DNA of 64,000 nt from JASHPR01 sp963808705 (GCA_963808705.1 CAWEHB010000004.1:1-64000), one strand, 5' to 3'. Counted from the stretch's first letter, positions 42,657-52,178 are shown. Notes: generated from the letters alone by a model not told the origin. Translations and numbers: made by a program.

Positions 42657-45221
42657 ATGTTCGAGAGGTTTACCGACCGGGCGCGACGGGTCGTGGTCCT
42701 GGCTCAGGAAGAAGCCAGGATGCTGAACCACAACTACATCGGCACCGAGCATATTCTGCTCGGCCTCATCCATGAGGGCGAGGGTGTCGCGGCCAAGGCG
42801 CTGGAGTCGCTGGGGATCAGCCTGGAGGCGGTGCGCCAGCAGGTCGAGGAGATCATCGGCCAGGGGCAGCAGGCGCCGTCCGGGCACATCCCGTTCACTC
42901 CCCGGGCCAAGAAGGTCCTCGAGCTGTCGCTGCGCGAGGCGCTGCAGCTTGGCCACAACTACATCGGCACCGAGCACATCCTGCTGGGCCTGATCCGCGA
43001 GGGCGAGGGCGTGGCCGCCCAGGTGCTGGTCCGGCTGGGCGCCGACCTGAACCGGGTCCGGCAGCAGGTCATCCAGCTGCTGCACGGCTACCAGGGCAAG
43101 GAGCCCGCCGCGACCGGCGCGCCGTCGGAGACCGCCCCGTCCACCTCCCTGGTCCTGGACCAGTTCGGGCGGAACCTGACCGCCGCGGCCCGAGAGGGCA
43201 AGCTCGACCCGGTGATCGGCCGGGAGAAGGAAATCGAGCGCGTGATGCAGGTGCTCTCCCGGCGGACCAAGAACAACCCGGTGCTGGTCGGCGAGCCCGG
43301 CGTGGGCAAGACGGCGGTGGTCGAGGGGCTCGCCCAGAAGATCGTCAAGAGCGAGGTGCCGGAGACCATCAAGGACAAGCAGCTCTACACCCTCGACCTG
43401 GGCGCGCTGGTGGCGGGCTCCCGGTACCGGGGTGACTTCGAGGAGCGGCTGAAGAAGGTCCTGAAGGAGATCCGCACCCGCGGGGACATCATCCTGTTCA
43501 TCGACGAGATCCACACCCTGGTCGGGGCGGGTGCCGCCGAGGGCGCGATCGACGCGGCCTCGATACTCAAGCCGATGCTGGCCCGCGGCGAGCTGCAGAC
43601 CATCGGCGCGACCACGCTGGACGAGTACCGCAAGCACCTGGAGAAGGACGCGGCGCTCGAGCGCAGGTTCCAGCCGATCCAGGTGGCCGAGCCGACCATC
43701 TCGCACACGATCGAGATCCTCAAGGGCCTGCGGGACCGGTATGAGGCGCACCACCGGGTGTCGATCACCGACGACGCGCTGGTCGCGGCGGCGCAGCTGG
43801 CCGACCGCTACATCAGCGACAGGTTCCTGCCGGACAAGGCCATCGACCTGATCGACGAGGCCGGGTCCCGGATGCGGATCCGGCGCATGACCGCACCCCC
43901 GGACCTGCGCGAGTTCGACGAGAAGATCGCCGACGTGCGGCGGGAGAAGGAGTCGGCCATCGACTCCCAGGACTTCGAGAAGGCGGCGGCGCTCCGCGAC
44001 ACGGAGAAGCAGCTGATCGACAAGAAGGACACCCGGGAGAAGGAGTGGAAGGCCGGCGACATGGACGCCGTCGCCGAGGTGAACGAGGAGCTGATCGCGG
44101 AGGTGCTCGCGACGGCCACCGGCATCCCGGTCTTCAAGCTCACCGAGGAGGAGTCGCAGCGGCTGCTGCGCATGGAGGACGAGCTGCACCGGCGGGTGAT
44201 CGGCCAGAACGAGGCCATCAAGTCCCTGTCGCAGGCCATCAGGCGTACCCGGGCCGGCCTCAAGGACCCGAAGCGGCCCGGCGGGTCGTTCATCTTCGCC
44301 GGCCCCTCCGGCGTGGGCAAGACCGAGCTCTCCAAGACCCTCGCCGAGTTCCTGTTCGGTGACGAGGACTCGCTGATCCAGCTGGACATGAGCGAGTACA
44401 TGGAGAAGCACACGGTGTCGCGGCTGTTCGGCTCCCCGCCCGGCTACGTCGGGTACGAGGAGGGCGGCCAGCTCACCGAGAAGGTGCGCCGCAGGCCGTT
44501 CTCCGTGGTGCTGTTCGACGAGATCGAGAAGGCGCACCCGGACATCTTCAACTCGCTGCTGCAGATCCTGGAGGACGGGCGCCTCACCGACGCCCAGGGC
44601 CGGGTGGTGGACTTCAAGAACACCGTGATCATCATGACCACCAACCTGGGCACCAAGGACATCTCCAAGGGCGTGTCGGTCGGCTTCGGCACCGCCGGCC
44701 AGTCGAAGGGCTCCTACGACCGGATGAAGGCCAAGGTCGCGGACGAGCTCAAGGGGCACTTCCGGCCGGAGTTCCTGAACCGGGTGGACGACACCATCGT
44801 CTTCCACCAGCTCAGCCAGGAGGAGATCTTCAGCATCGTGGACCTGATGATCGCCAAGGTGGACGACCGGCTGAAGGACCGCGACATGGGGATCGAGCTG
44901 AAGCCGGCCGCCAAGGCCCTGCTGTCCGAGCGGGGCTACGACCCCGTCCTCGGGGCCCGGCCGCTGCGCCGGACGATCCAGCGGGAGATCGAGGACAGCC
45001 TGTCCGAGAAGATCCTCTTCAGCGAGCTGAAGGCGGGCCAGATCGTCATCGTCGACGCGGACGGCACCGGGCCCGAGGCGCAGTTCATCTTCCGGGGCGA
45101 GCCCAAGCCGGACGCCGTTCCGGACGCTCCCCCAGCCGAGATCGAGACCCGGCCGGCCGCGTCCGGGGTCACCACCAGCGGGTCCGCCGGCGGCACCGAG
45201 GGACGGCTGAGCGCCGAATAA
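42657..45221 (+). CDS. clpC: ClpC AAA+ unfoldase of the ClpCP protease
   Basis: This is an 854-residue Hsp100 protein. It has two N-terminal Clp_N repeats (GTEHILLGLIHEGEGVA and GTEHILLGLIREGEGVA). D1 has Walker A VGEPGVGKTAVVEG and Walker B ILFIDEIH. A middle UVR-like coiled coil (DFEKAAALRDTEKQL) follows. D2 has Walker A GPSGVGKTELSKTL, FDEIEKAHPDIFN and EGGQLTEKVRR. The C-terminus (after AQFIFRGEPKPD) is Pro/Ala-rich. GAGGGAG lies 7 nt before ATG 42657. ClpC feeds substrates to ClpP and is the target of several antimycobacterial cyclic peptides. Confidence 0.96.
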   Translation: MFERFTDRARRVVVLAQEEARMLNHNYIGTEHILLGLIHEGEGVAAKALESLGISLEAVRQQVEEIIGQGQQAPSGHIPFTPRAKKVLELSLREALQLGHNYIGTEHILLGLIREGEGVAAQVLVRLGADLNRVRQQVIQLLHGYQGKEPAATGAPSETAPSTSLVLDQFGRNLTAAAREGKLDPVIGREKEIERVMQVLSRRTKNNPVLVGEPGVGKTAVVEGLAQKIVKSEVPETIKDKQLYTLDLGALVAGSRYRGDFEERLKKVLKEIRTRGDIILFIDEIHTLVGAGAAEGAIDAASILKPMLARGELQTIGATTLDEYRKHLEKDAALERRFQPIQVAEPTISHTIEILKGLRDRYEAHHRVSITDDALVAAAQLADRYISDRFLPDKAIDLIDEAGSRMRIRRMTAPPDLREFDEKIADVRREKESAIDSQDFEKAAALRDTEKQLIDKKDTREKEWKAGDMDAVAEVNEELIAEVLATATGIPVFKLTEEESQRLLRMEDELHRRVIGQNEAIKSLSQAIRRTRAGLKDPKRPGGSFIFAGPSGVGKTELSKTLAEFLFGDEDSLIQLDMSEYMEKHTVSRLFGSPPGYVGYEEGGQLTEKVRRRPFSVVLFDEIEKAHPDIFNSLLQILEDGRLTDAQGRVVDFKNTVIIMTTNLGTKDISKGVSVGFGTAGQSKGSYDRMKAKVADELKGHFRPEFLNRVDDTIVFHQLSQEEIFSIVDLMIAKVDDRLKDRDMGIELKPAAKALLSERGYDPVLGARPLRRTIQREIEDSLSEKILFSELKAGQIVIVDADGTGPEAQFIFRGEPKPDAVPDAPPAEIETRPAASGVTTSGSAGGTEGRLSAE

Positions 45222-45247
45222 CCGGCGGGCCAGCCCGGGCGACACGC

Positions 45248-45281
45248 CGCGCCCGGTCACCATCCACGGTGACCGGGCGCG
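45248..45281. terminator. Bidirectional terminator between clpC and mutY
   Basis: A perfect 14-bp stem (CGCGCCCGGTCACC 45248-45261, GGTGACCGGGCGCG 45268-45281) with a 6-nt loop lies between the convergent clpC and mutY stops. There is no T tract. Confidence 0.8.
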
Positions 45282-45287
45282 GGCGTA

Positions 45288-46199
45288 TCAGCACGATCCG
45301 GTCGGCGACGGCCCCCCGGGGTAACCGGGGAGCGCGTACATCCGGTGCTCCAGGGCGGCGGCCAGGCCGTCGGCGACCAGCGCGTCCAGCGCCCGGGCCC
45401 GCTGGGCCGGATCGGGCCAGGCCGCGTCGAGGCGGCCCGCTGGCACCGGGCCGTCCGCCTCCTGCAGGACGCTCAGCAGCCGGCCACGGCACTCGCGGTC
45501 GCTGCCCAGGTAGCGCTGCGCCGCCGGCCGGGCAGGCCCGGCCGGGCTTCCGGCGCGGCGCCACGCGCAGCGCCGCGCGACGGGACAGCTGGCACAGTCC
45601 GGCCGGGTGGCCGTGCAGACCAGGGCCCCGAGTTCCATGACGGCCACCGACCACCGGGCGGCGCGGCCGGGCGCCGCGGGGAGGAGCGACTCGGCCAGCC
45701 TCGCCTCGGCGGCCGAGGCGCTGCGCGGCGGCAGTTCCTCGCCCCGCACCAGGCGGGCCAGCACCCGGCGCACGTTCGTGTCCAGGACCGCGTGGCGCTG
45801 CCCGAAGGCGAAGCTGGCCACGGCGGCCGCGGTGTAGCTGCCCACCCCGGGCAGGCCGCGCAGGGCCGGCAGCGACGCGGGCACCCGTCCGGCATGGTCC
45901 TCGGTCAGGATCCTGGCCGTGGCGTGCAGCCGCAGGGCCCGGCGCGGGTATCCCAGCCGTCCCCACTGCCGGACGGCCTCGCCCGGCGCGGCCGCGGCCA
46001 GGTCCGGCGGGGTCGGCCACCGGGCCAGCCAGGCCGCGTGCGCCGGCAGCACGCGCGCCACCGGTGTCTGCTGCAGCATGATCTCGCTGACCAGCACCGA
46101 CCAGGCCGAGGCGTCAGGGCGCCGCCACGGCAGATCCCGGGCGTGCGCCGCGTACCAGCGCAGCACCGGAGCGGCATAACCGTTCGTCATCTCGGACAT
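45288..46199 (-). CDS. mutY: A/G-specific adenine glycosylase
   Basis: This is a 303-residue HhH-GPD base-excision enzyme that removes adenine mispaired with 8-oxoguanine. It has SEIMLQQTPVARVLP, the helix-hairpin-helix LRGLPGVGSYTAAAVASFAFG with VLDTNVRRVLARL, and the [4Fe-4S] loop CTATRPDCASCPVARRC (C-x6-C-x2-C-x5-C). The C-terminal part is short and does not look like a full MutT-like 8-oxoG recognition domain, as is common for actinobacterial MutY. Start ATG 46199. Confidence 0.93.
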   Translation of the reverse strand: MSEMTNGYAAPVLRWYAAHARDLPWRRPDASAWSVLVSEIMLQQTPVARVLPAHAAWLARWPTPPDLAAAAPGEAVRQWGRLGYPRRALRLHATARILTEDHAGRVPASLPALRGLPGVGSYTAAAVASFAFGQRHAVLDTNVRRVLARLVRGEELPPRSASAAEARLAESLLPAAPGRAARWSVAVMELGALVCTATRPDCASCPVARRCAWRRAGSPAGPARPAAQRYLGSDRECRGRLLSVLQEADGPVPAGRLDAAWPDPAQRARALDALVADGLAAALEHRMYALPGYPGGPSPTGSC

Positions 46200-46220
46200 G
46201 CCCCTGGCCCGGCCGGCACG

Positions 46221-47333
46221 TTACACGTACCGCTCCAGGATGGACGCCTCCGCGAGCCGGGACAGGCCCTCGCGGACGCTGCGGGCGTGCGACGCTCCGA
46301 CGCCCTCCACCTGGTGCAGGTCCTCCACGCCGGCGGCCAGCAGCTTCTGCAGCCCGCCGAAATGCTCGATGAGGCTGGCCACCGCGGGCCGCGGGATTCG
46401 CGGGAGCCGGGCGAGCAGCCGGTACCCGTGCGGGCTCACCAGGTCGTCCAGCGCCTCGGAACCGGCGAATCCGAGCACCGTGGCCACGGCCGCCACGTCG
46501 AGGAGTTCGTCGAGGGGCAGGCCCTCCAGCCGGGCGAGCACGGCCGCGGCGGCGTCCGCCCGGGCCTGCGGCGGCGCGGGTACGTAATCCTGGGCCAGCA
46601 TCACCCGCTCCTGGCCCGTGCCGGCCACGAGCTCGCCGAGGTGCAGGGCGAGCAGCCTGCCGTCGGTGCCGAGTTCCACCATGTAGCCCTCGATCTCGGC
46701 CGCAATCCGGCGGATCATCTCCAGCCGCTGCGCCACGGCCGTGACATCGCGGACGGTGGCGAGATCCTCGATCTCCAGCGCCGAGAGCGCCCTGGACACC
46801 TCATCGAGCCTGCGCTTGTACCGCTCCAGGGTGGCCAGGGCCTGATTGGCGTGCGACAGGATCGCCGCGGAATCCTCGAGCACGAACCGGGACTCGTCGA
46901 TGAACAGCGCGATGATCCGCATCGACTTGCTGACCGAGATCACCGGGTACCCGGTCTGCCGGGCCACCCGCTCCGCGGTCCGGTGCCGGGTGCCCGCCTC
47001 GTCGGTCGGGATGCCCGGGTCGGGGACCAGCTGGACGGCGGCGCGGACGATCATGCGCGCGGCGCCGTCCAGCACGATCGCGCCGTCCATCTTCGCCAGC
47101 TCGCGGAGCCGGGTGGCGGAGAACTCGACGTTGAGCTCGAACCCGCCCGAGCAGATGTCCGCCACGGCCTGGTCAAACCCGAGCACGATCAGCGCGCCGG
47201 TGCTGCCGCGCAGGATCCGCTCCAGGCCGTCTCGCAGCGCGGTGCCGGGCGCCAGCGCCGCGAGGGCGGCTCGGCGACGCTCGTCTCGGCCTTTGCTCAC
47301 TCCAGGCGGCCGATCCCCGGGACGGTCGGTCAT
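46221..47333 (-). CDS. disA: Diadenylate cyclase DisA
   Basis: This is a protein of about 370 residues that joins two ATP into c-di-AMP while scanning DNA for branched structures. I start at ATG 47333 (MTDRPGDRPPGVSK). The DAC domain has the catalytic DGA in DGAIVLDG and RHR in GTRHRTAERVA; a linker follows, then a helix-hairpin-helix DNA-binding end (VEGVGASHARSVREGLSRL). It lies between radA and mutY; RadA/Sms is known to restrain DisA in other bacteria, so the pairing with radA is functional. Its product is the ligand of the riboswitch at 36,538-36,715. Confidence 0.95.
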   Translation of the reverse strand: MTDRPGDRPPGVSKGRDERRRAALAALAPGTALRDGLERILRGSTGALIVLGFDQAVADICSGGFELNVEFSATRLRELAKMDGAIVLDGAARMIVRAAVQLVPDPGIPTDEAGTRHRTAERVARQTGYPVISVSKSMRIIALFIDESRFVLEDSAAILSHANQALATLERYKRRLDEVSRALSALEIEDLATVRDVTAVAQRLEMIRRIAAEIEGYMVELGTDGRLLALHLGELVAGTGQERVMLAQDYVPAPPQARADAAAAVLARLEGLPLDELLDVAAVATVLGFAGSEALDDLVSPHGYRLLARLPRIPRPAVASLIEHFGGLQKLLAAGVEDLHQVEGVGASHARSVREGLSRLAEASILERYV

Positions 47334-47404
47334 CGCGGCCAGTGTATCGGCGTGCCAGGCCAGCCGCGCCGCGGTCATCCGCGCCGCACTCAGCTGCGCG
47401 GCGC

Positions 47405-48814
47405 TCAGCCGCCCAGCGCCGCGGCGATGGCCTGCGTGATGTCCGCGGCCTCGGTGACGGCCATCACCAGGCCCTCGCCGGGCGGCAGGCGCTGCGAGCC
47501 CGGCGGGACGATCGCGCGCCGGAATCCCATCCGTTCGGCCTCGGCGAGCCGGCGCTGCGTCCCGGTTACCCGGCGTATCTCGCCCGCCAGCCCGACCTCG
47601 CCGATGGCGACGAGGCCGGCGGGCAGGTTCAGGTCGCAGATCGCGCTGGCCAGGGAGAGCGCGATGGCCAGGTCGACCGACGGCTCGGTCAGCCGGACCC
47701 CGCCGACGGTCGCCGCGTAGACGTCCCGCTTGCCGATCGTCACCTTGGCCCGGCTCTGCAACACCGCTACCACCATGCCGACCCTTGAGGAGTCCAGGCC
47801 CGACGTCAGCCGGCGCGCCGGCTCCGCCGTGGCCTCGCAGACGAGGGTCTGCACCTCGGCCAGGAGCGGGCGCCGGCCCTCCAGCGTGACGGTCACGCAG
47901 GTTCCCGGCACCGGGTCGCTCAGCCGGGACAGGAACAGCCCGCTCGGATCGGGCAGCTCGGTCAGGCCGTACTCGCCCAGCTCGAAGCAGCCGATCTCGT
48001 CGGTGGGCCCGAACCGGTTCTTCAGCGCGCGGACCATGCGCAGCTGGGCATGCCGGTCGCCGTCGAAGTGCAGGACCACGTCCACCAGGTGCTCCAGCGA
48101 GCGCGGGCCCGCGATCGACCCGTCCTTGGTGACGTGCCCGACCAGCACCGTGGTCAGCGTCCGCTGCTTGGCGAGCGCGGTCAGCGCGCAGGTGACCTCG
48201 CGGACCTGCGAGACCCCGCCGGGCGCGCCCTCGACGCCCTGGACCGAGATGGTCTGCACCGAGTCGATGATGAGCAGGGCGGGATCCACCGCGTCCACGT
48301 GCTCCAGCAGCGCGCCGAAGTCCGTCTCCGCGGCGAGGAAGAGATTCTGGCTGACCGCCCCGATACGGTCCGCGCGGAGCCGCACCTGCGCCGCGGACTC
48401 TTCCCCGGTCACGTACAGGACCGGGCCCGTCGCGGCGGCCAGGGCGCCCGCCTCAAGCAGCAGCGTGGACTTGCCGACGCCCGGCTCGCCCGCGAGCAGG
48501 ACCACCGCGCCGGGGACCAGCCCGCCGCCGAGCACCCGGTCGAGCTCGCCGAGCCCGGTCGGCCGGGCGCGCGCCACGGTAGCGTCCACGTCGGCGATCG
48601 GCACCGCGGCCGTGGCCGGCCGGGCCAGGCCACCCGCCCGCCCGCCGCGGGCCCGCCCGCTGCGGGCCTGCTCCAGCAGGCGGTCCCGGGACGGCACCTT
48701 GGTCTCGACGACCGTGCCCCACTGCTGGCACTCGCCGCACCGGCCTGCCCACCTCATGCTCTGCCAGCCGCACTCCGAGCACTGGTAGAGCGCCGCCGCC
48801 GCAGACTTTCCCAT
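47405..48814 (-). CDS. radA: DNA repair protein RadA (Sms)
   Basis: This is an enzyme of about 469 residues starting at ATG 48814 (MGKSAAAALYQCSECGW). The N-terminal C4 zinc finger is CSECGWQS...CGECQQW. The RecA-like core has LAGEPGVGKSTLLLE, VLYVTGEESAAQVRLRA, the KNRFG motif in RALKNRFGPTDEIG, and a Lon-like C-terminal domain. RadA promotes branch migration during recombinational repair. It precedes disA on the same strand, the typical actinobacterial pair. Confidence 0.95.
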   Translation of the reverse strand: MGKSAAAALYQCSECGWQSMRWAGRCGECQQWGTVVETKVPSRDRLLEQARSGRARGGRAGGLARPATAAVPIADVDATVARARPTGLGELDRVLGGGLVPGAVVLLAGEPGVGKSTLLLEAGALAAATGPVLYVTGEESAAQVRLRADRIGAVSQNLFLAAETDFGALLEHVDAVDPALLIIDSVQTISVQGVEGAPGGVSQVREVTCALTALAKQRTLTTVLVGHVTKDGSIAGPRSLEHLVDVVLHFDGDRHAQLRMVRALKNRFGPTDEIGCFELGEYGLTELPDPSGLFLSRLSDPVPGTCVTVTLEGRRPLLAEVQTLVCEATAEPARRLTSGLDSSRVGMVVAVLQSRAKVTIGKRDVYAATVGGVRLTEPSVDLAIALSLASAICDLNLPAGLVAIGEVGLAGEIRRVTGTQRRLAEAERMGFRRAIVPPGSQRLPPGEGLVMAVTEAADITQAIAAALGG

Positions 48815-48939
48815 GCCTGGCACGGTATCGGCCGGCACCGACAGCCGGTTCCTCGCGGTTATCCGGGCGGTAAGCCGGCATAAGCTGGCAGCGCAGGATG
48901 CCACGTGTGCAGGGCCCGGTCGGCAGCAGAGGAGGTCCC

Positions 48940-49779
48940 TTGGGTCACGTCACCCCGGCCGCGGGTGTGCAGGTGGCGCTGTCCACGGCCTCGGTCTTCC
49001 CCGAGCGGACGCCGGACGCCTTCGAGACGGCGGCGCGTCTCGGCTACGACGGCGTCGAGGTCATGGTCACCATGGACCCGGTCAGCCAGGACCTGGACAT
49101 CCTGCGCCGGCTCTCCGACTACCACGGCATCCCGGTGCTGGCCGTGCACGCCCCGTGCCTGATGGTCACCCAGCTGGTCTGGGGGCGCGACCCCTGGGGC
49201 AAGCTGCACCGGGCCCGGGAGGTGGCGGAGAAACTCGGCGCGAAGGTCGTCGTGATCCATCCGCCGTTCCGCTGGCAGCGCGAGTACGCGAGGGACTTCG
49301 AGGCGGGCCTGACCCAGCTCGGCGAGGAGACCGACGTCAAGTTCGCGGTCGAGAACCTCTACCCGCTGCGCACGACCCAGCTGCGTACCCGGGCTGCCGA
49401 GGTGACCGCGTACACGCCGCACTGGAACCCGGTCGAGATCGACTGCCCGCACGCCACGCTCGACCTCTCGCACACCGCGGTGTCCGGGTCGGACGCGATG
49501 GTCATGGCCGACGAGCTCGGCAGCCGGCTGGCCCACGTGCACATGGCCGACGGCACCGCCCCGGGCCTGCCCGACGAGCACCTGGTCCCGGGCCGCGGCA
49601 CCGAGCCGTGCGAGGAACTGCTCGCCAGCCTCGGACCTCGCGGGTACACCGGGATGGTCGTGCTCGAGGTGAACACCCGCCGCGCGCAGACGAGCGAGGA
49701 GCGCCGGGCCGACCTGGCGGAGTCGCTCGCGTTCACGCGCCACCACCTCGCGGCGGCTACGCGTCCAGGATCAGCGTGA
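48940..49779 (+). CDS. Xylose isomerase-like TIM-barrel protein (sugar phosphate isomerase/epimerase family)
   Basis: This is a protein of about 279 residues. I start at TTG 48940, 5 nt after GAGGAGG; ATG 48898 would add 14 residues and has a weaker site. It has AP-endonuclease-2-like metal-binding segments: DGVEVMVTMD, LAVHAPC, VVVIHPPFRWQ, FAVENLY, HATLDLSHTA, HVHMADG and VVLEVNTRR. Some family members are sugar isomerases and some endonuclease IV-like enzymes; the role here is not clear. It is divergent from radA and overlaps dtd tail to tail by 23 bp. Confidence 0.75.
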   Translation: MGHVTPAAGVQVALSTASVFPERTPDAFETAARLGYDGVEVMVTMDPVSQDLDILRRLSDYHGIPVLAVHAPCLMVTQLVWGRDPWGKLHRAREVAEKLGAKVVVIHPPFRWQREYARDFEAGLTQLGEETDVKFAVENLYPLRTTQLRTRAAEVTAYTPHWNPVEIDCPHATLDLSHTAVSGSDAMVMADELGSRLAHVHMADGTAPGLPDEHLVPGRGTEPCEELLASLGPRGYTGMVVLEVNTRRAQTSEERRADLAESLAFTRHHLAAATRPGSA

Positions 49780-50182
49780 CCGGCCCGTCATTGACCAGCA
49801 TGACCTGCATGTCCGCGCCGAACACGCCCGTCTGCACGCTGCCGCCGAGCTCGCGCAGCGCGTCGACGAACGCGGTGACCAGCGGCTCGGCGACCGGGCC
49901 GGGCGCGGCGGCCTGCCAGGTGGGGCGCCGTCCCTTCCTGGTGTCCGCGTACAGGGTGAACTGGCTGATCACCAGCAGCGGCGCGCCGGTGTCCGCGCAC
50001 GACTTCTCGTCGCGGAGGATCCGCAGGTGGTAAATCTTCCTGGCCGCCGCGGCCGCCGTCGCCGCCGTGTCCGAATGGGTCACGCCGACCAGCACCACCA
50101 GGCCGGGCCCCGGCAGGCTGCCGACCGTCGCCCCGTTCACCTCGACGCTGGCCCGGCTGGCCCGCTGCACCACAGCTCGCAC
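49757..50182 (-). CDS. dtd: D-aminoacyl-tRNA deacylase
   Basis: This is a 141-residue enzyme that removes D-amino acids wrongly attached to tRNA. It starts at GTG 50182 (MRAVVQRASRASVEVNG). The family marks are the SQFTLYADTRKGRRP loop (SQxT) and the Gly-cis-Pro motif near NDGPVT at the C-terminus. It is convergent with the TIM-barrel gene and divergent from the asparaginase gene, 20 bp apart. Confidence 0.93.
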   Translation of the reverse strand: MRAVVQRASRASVEVNGATVGSLPGPGLVVLVGVTHSDTAATAAAAARKIYHLRILRDEKSCADTGAPLLVISQFTLYADTRKGRRPTWQAAAPGPVAEPLVTAFVDALRELGGSVQTGVFGADMQVMLVNDGPVTLILDA

Positions 50183-50202
50183 GAGAAGGAATTCTGCCGC
50201 CC

Positions 50203-51180
50203 ATGACCTCCGAGAATCCGGTGCTTGCCCAGGTAATCAGGTCTGGCTTCGCCGAATCCCGGCATCGCGGCTCGATCGTGGTCACCGGCCCGGACGGCGG
50301 CGTGCTGCACCGGGCGGGCGCGGTCGACGAGCCCATGTTCCCGCGGTCGTCGAATAAGCCCATGCAGGCCGCGGCGATGCTCCGCTGCGGCCTCGACCTG
50401 GACGGCGAACTGCTGGCGCTGGCCGCGGCCAGTCACTCGGGCGAGGACTTCCACGTCGCCGGGGCGCGCAAGATCCTCGCCGGGGCCGGGCTCGCCGAGG
50501 ACGACCTGCAGTGCCCGCCCGACCTGCCGCTCGACGAAGGGGCCCTGCGCGCGCTGCTGCGGGCCGGCGGCGGCAAGGACCGGGTGCACATGAACTGCTC
50601 GGGGAAGCACGCGGCCATGCTCGCCACCTGCGTGGCGGCGGGCTGGGACACCAAGACCTACACCGAGCCCGGCCATCCGCTGCAGGTACAGATCAGGCGC
50701 ACGATCGAGCGGCTGGCCGGGGAACCGGTGACCGCGGTCGGCGTGGACGGCTGCGGGGCGCCGCTGTTCGCCATCTCGCTCACCGGGCTCGCGCGGGCCT
50801 TCAGCGCCCTGGTCCGCGCCGACCCGGGCTCTCCCGAGCGCCGGGTGGCTGATGCCATGCGCGCGCATCCCGCCTGGACCTCGGGCACCTCCCGTCCGGA
50901 CCGCCGGCTGGCGGAAGCCGTCCCAGGCCTGCTGCTGAAATCGGGCGCCGAGGGCGTCGAGGCGTTCGCGCTCGCGGACGGCCGCGCCGGCGCGTTCAAG
51001 ATCGACGATGGTGACGGTGCCCGGCGGGCCCGGACGGCGGTCTCGGTCGCGCTGCTCCGCGCGCTCGGCGCCGATGACGAGCCCGGCGCCGGCCGGGCCA
51101 CCCTCGACGCCCTGGCCCGCCCGGCCGTGCGGGGCGGTGGCCGGGAAGTCGGCGAGGTCCGCGCCACGCTCCCGTTCTGA
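50203..51180 (+). CDS. L-asparaginase II family (thermolabile, Rhizobium etli type)
   Basis: This is a 325-residue cytoplasmic protein starting at ATG 50203. It has the asparaginase_II signatures FPRSSNKPMQAAAM, ASHSGEDFHV, HMNCSGKHAAMLATC and VDGCGAPLFAISL. The Ser-Lys pairs and the Cys residues that define this structurally distinct group (unlike E. coli type I/II) are present. The reaction is hydrolysis of asparagine to aspartate and ammonia; the Km is unknown. Confidence 0.88.
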   Translation: MTSENPVLAQVIRSGFAESRHRGSIVVTGPDGGVLHRAGAVDEPMFPRSSNKPMQAAAMLRCGLDLDGELLALAAASHSGEDFHVAGARKILAGAGLAEDDLQCPPDLPLDEGALRALLRAGGGKDRVHMNCSGKHAAMLATCVAAGWDTKTYTEPGHPLQVQIRRTIERLAGEPVTAVGVDGCGAPLFAISLTGLARAFSALVRADPGSPERRVADAMRAHPAWTSGTSRPDRRLAEAVPGLLLKSGAEGVEAFALADGRAGAFKIDDGDGARRARTAVSVALLRALGADDEPGAGRATLDALARPAVRGGGREVGEVRATLPF

Positions 51181-51229
51181 CCCAGAAAAGCCGGCGGAAT
51201 CACAACGAAACGGCAGCCTCCCAGCTAGT

Positions 51230-51241
51230 TTGCAAATGCAA
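51230..51241. promoter_or_regulatory. Short palindrome upstream of the XRE regulator
   Basis: TTGCAAATGCAA (TTGCA-AA-TGCAA) lies 24 bp before the regulator's ATG. It may be an autoregulatory operator or overlap the promoter. Confidence 0.4.
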
Positions 51242-51264
51242 GCACTGGGAGCGAGACTGGAACC

Positions 51265-51822
51265 ATGAGTCCGGTAAACGTTCCAGCGATCGGGGCCTAC
51301 ATCCGCGAGCAGCGGGAGCAGGCCAAGATCTCACTCCGCCAGCTGGCCCAGGCGGCGGGCGTTTCCAACCCGTACCTGAGCCAGATCGAGCGGGGCCTGC
51401 GCCGGCCGAGCGCCGACATCCTGCAGCAGATCGCCCGGGGGCTGCGGATCTCGGCGGAGGCGCTGTACGTCCAGGCGGGCTTCCTGGAGGACCGGCCGCC
51501 GGGGATCGGCGTCCGCGACGCGGTGCTCGCCGACCCGGAGCTGACCGAGCGGCAGAAGCAGATGCTGCTCGAGGTCTACGAGTCGTTCCGCAAGGAGGCG
51601 GCCAGCCGGAACCGGAGGGTGCCGGGCGAGACGGTGCCCGCGGACGGGACGGTCCCGGGCGAGACGGTGCCCGCGGACGAGACGGTGCCGGGCGAGACGG
51701 TGCCCGCGGACGGGACGGTCCCGGATGAGGACCAGGGCCCGGCCGGGCAGGCCGCGCCGCCGGAAGCGCCGGGGCAAGACGGTCCGTCCGTGCCCGAGTT
51801 TGACCAACACCGGGTAGCGTGA
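51265..51822 (+). CDS. XRE-family transcriptional regulator
   Basis: This is a 185-residue protein. The helix-turn-helix lies at about 10-65 (IREQREQAKISLRQLAQAAG, SNPYLSQIERGLRRPSADIL), then a conserved region to RKEAASRN. The C-terminal third is a low-complexity repeat of TVPGE/TVPADG units, rich in Pro, Glu and Asp, and probably disordered. The HTH part with a DUF2516 gene overlapping downstream (GTGA) resembles Rv0474 with Rv0476 in M. tuberculosis; the heparin-binding protein gene that sits between those is absent here. Confidence 0.87.
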   Translation: MSPVNVPAIGAYIREQREQAKISLRQLAQAAGVSNPYLSQIERGLRRPSADILQQIARGLRISAEALYVQAGFLEDRPPGIGVRDAVLADPELTERQKQMLLEVYESFRKEAASRNRRVPGETVPADGTVPGETVPADETVPGETVPADGTVPDEDQGPAGQAAPPEAPGQDGPSVPEFDQHRVA

Positions 51823-52178
51823 CATTCGTGATTTACCAGCACCCAGGAGCGGTCTCGATACTCGGCTGGTTCTTCGAGGCGCTCGCCATCGCCGCGTTCA
51901 TCTTCGAGGCGTACGCGTTCGTCGACGCCACCCGCCGGCCGTCCCAGGCGTTCGTAGCGGCCAGCAAGCAGACCAAGCCGCTGTGGCTGATCATCACCGG
52001 CGTCGCCACGGTGATCGGCCTCGGCACCGCTGCCACCGGCAGCTTCCCGATCGGCATCCTGGCCGTGGCCGCGTTCGTGGCTGCGGCCATCTACGTCACT
52101 GACGTCAGGCCCAAGGTCAAGGAGTACCGCAGCAGCGGCGGGACCGGAACGCACATGGGGCCCTACGGCCCATGGTGA
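51819..52178 (+). CDS. DUF2516 membrane protein
   Basis: This is a 119-residue protein starting at GTG 51819, overlapping the regulator's stop. It has three hydrophobic segments (about 12-34, 54-72 and 75-92) and a hydrophilic tail (DVRPKVKEYRSSGG). It matches the DUF2516 family by length and by the motif FVDATRRPSQAFVAASKQTKP. No function is known; the co-translation with the XRE regulator suggests a shared role. It overlaps the next gene's start by 7 bp. Confidence 0.82.
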   Translation: MTFVIYQHPGAVSILGWFFEALAIAAFIFEAYAFVDATRRPSQAFVAASKQTKPLWLIITGVATVIGLGTAATGSFPIGILAVAAFVAAAIYVTDVRPKVKEYRSSGGTGTHMGPYGPW

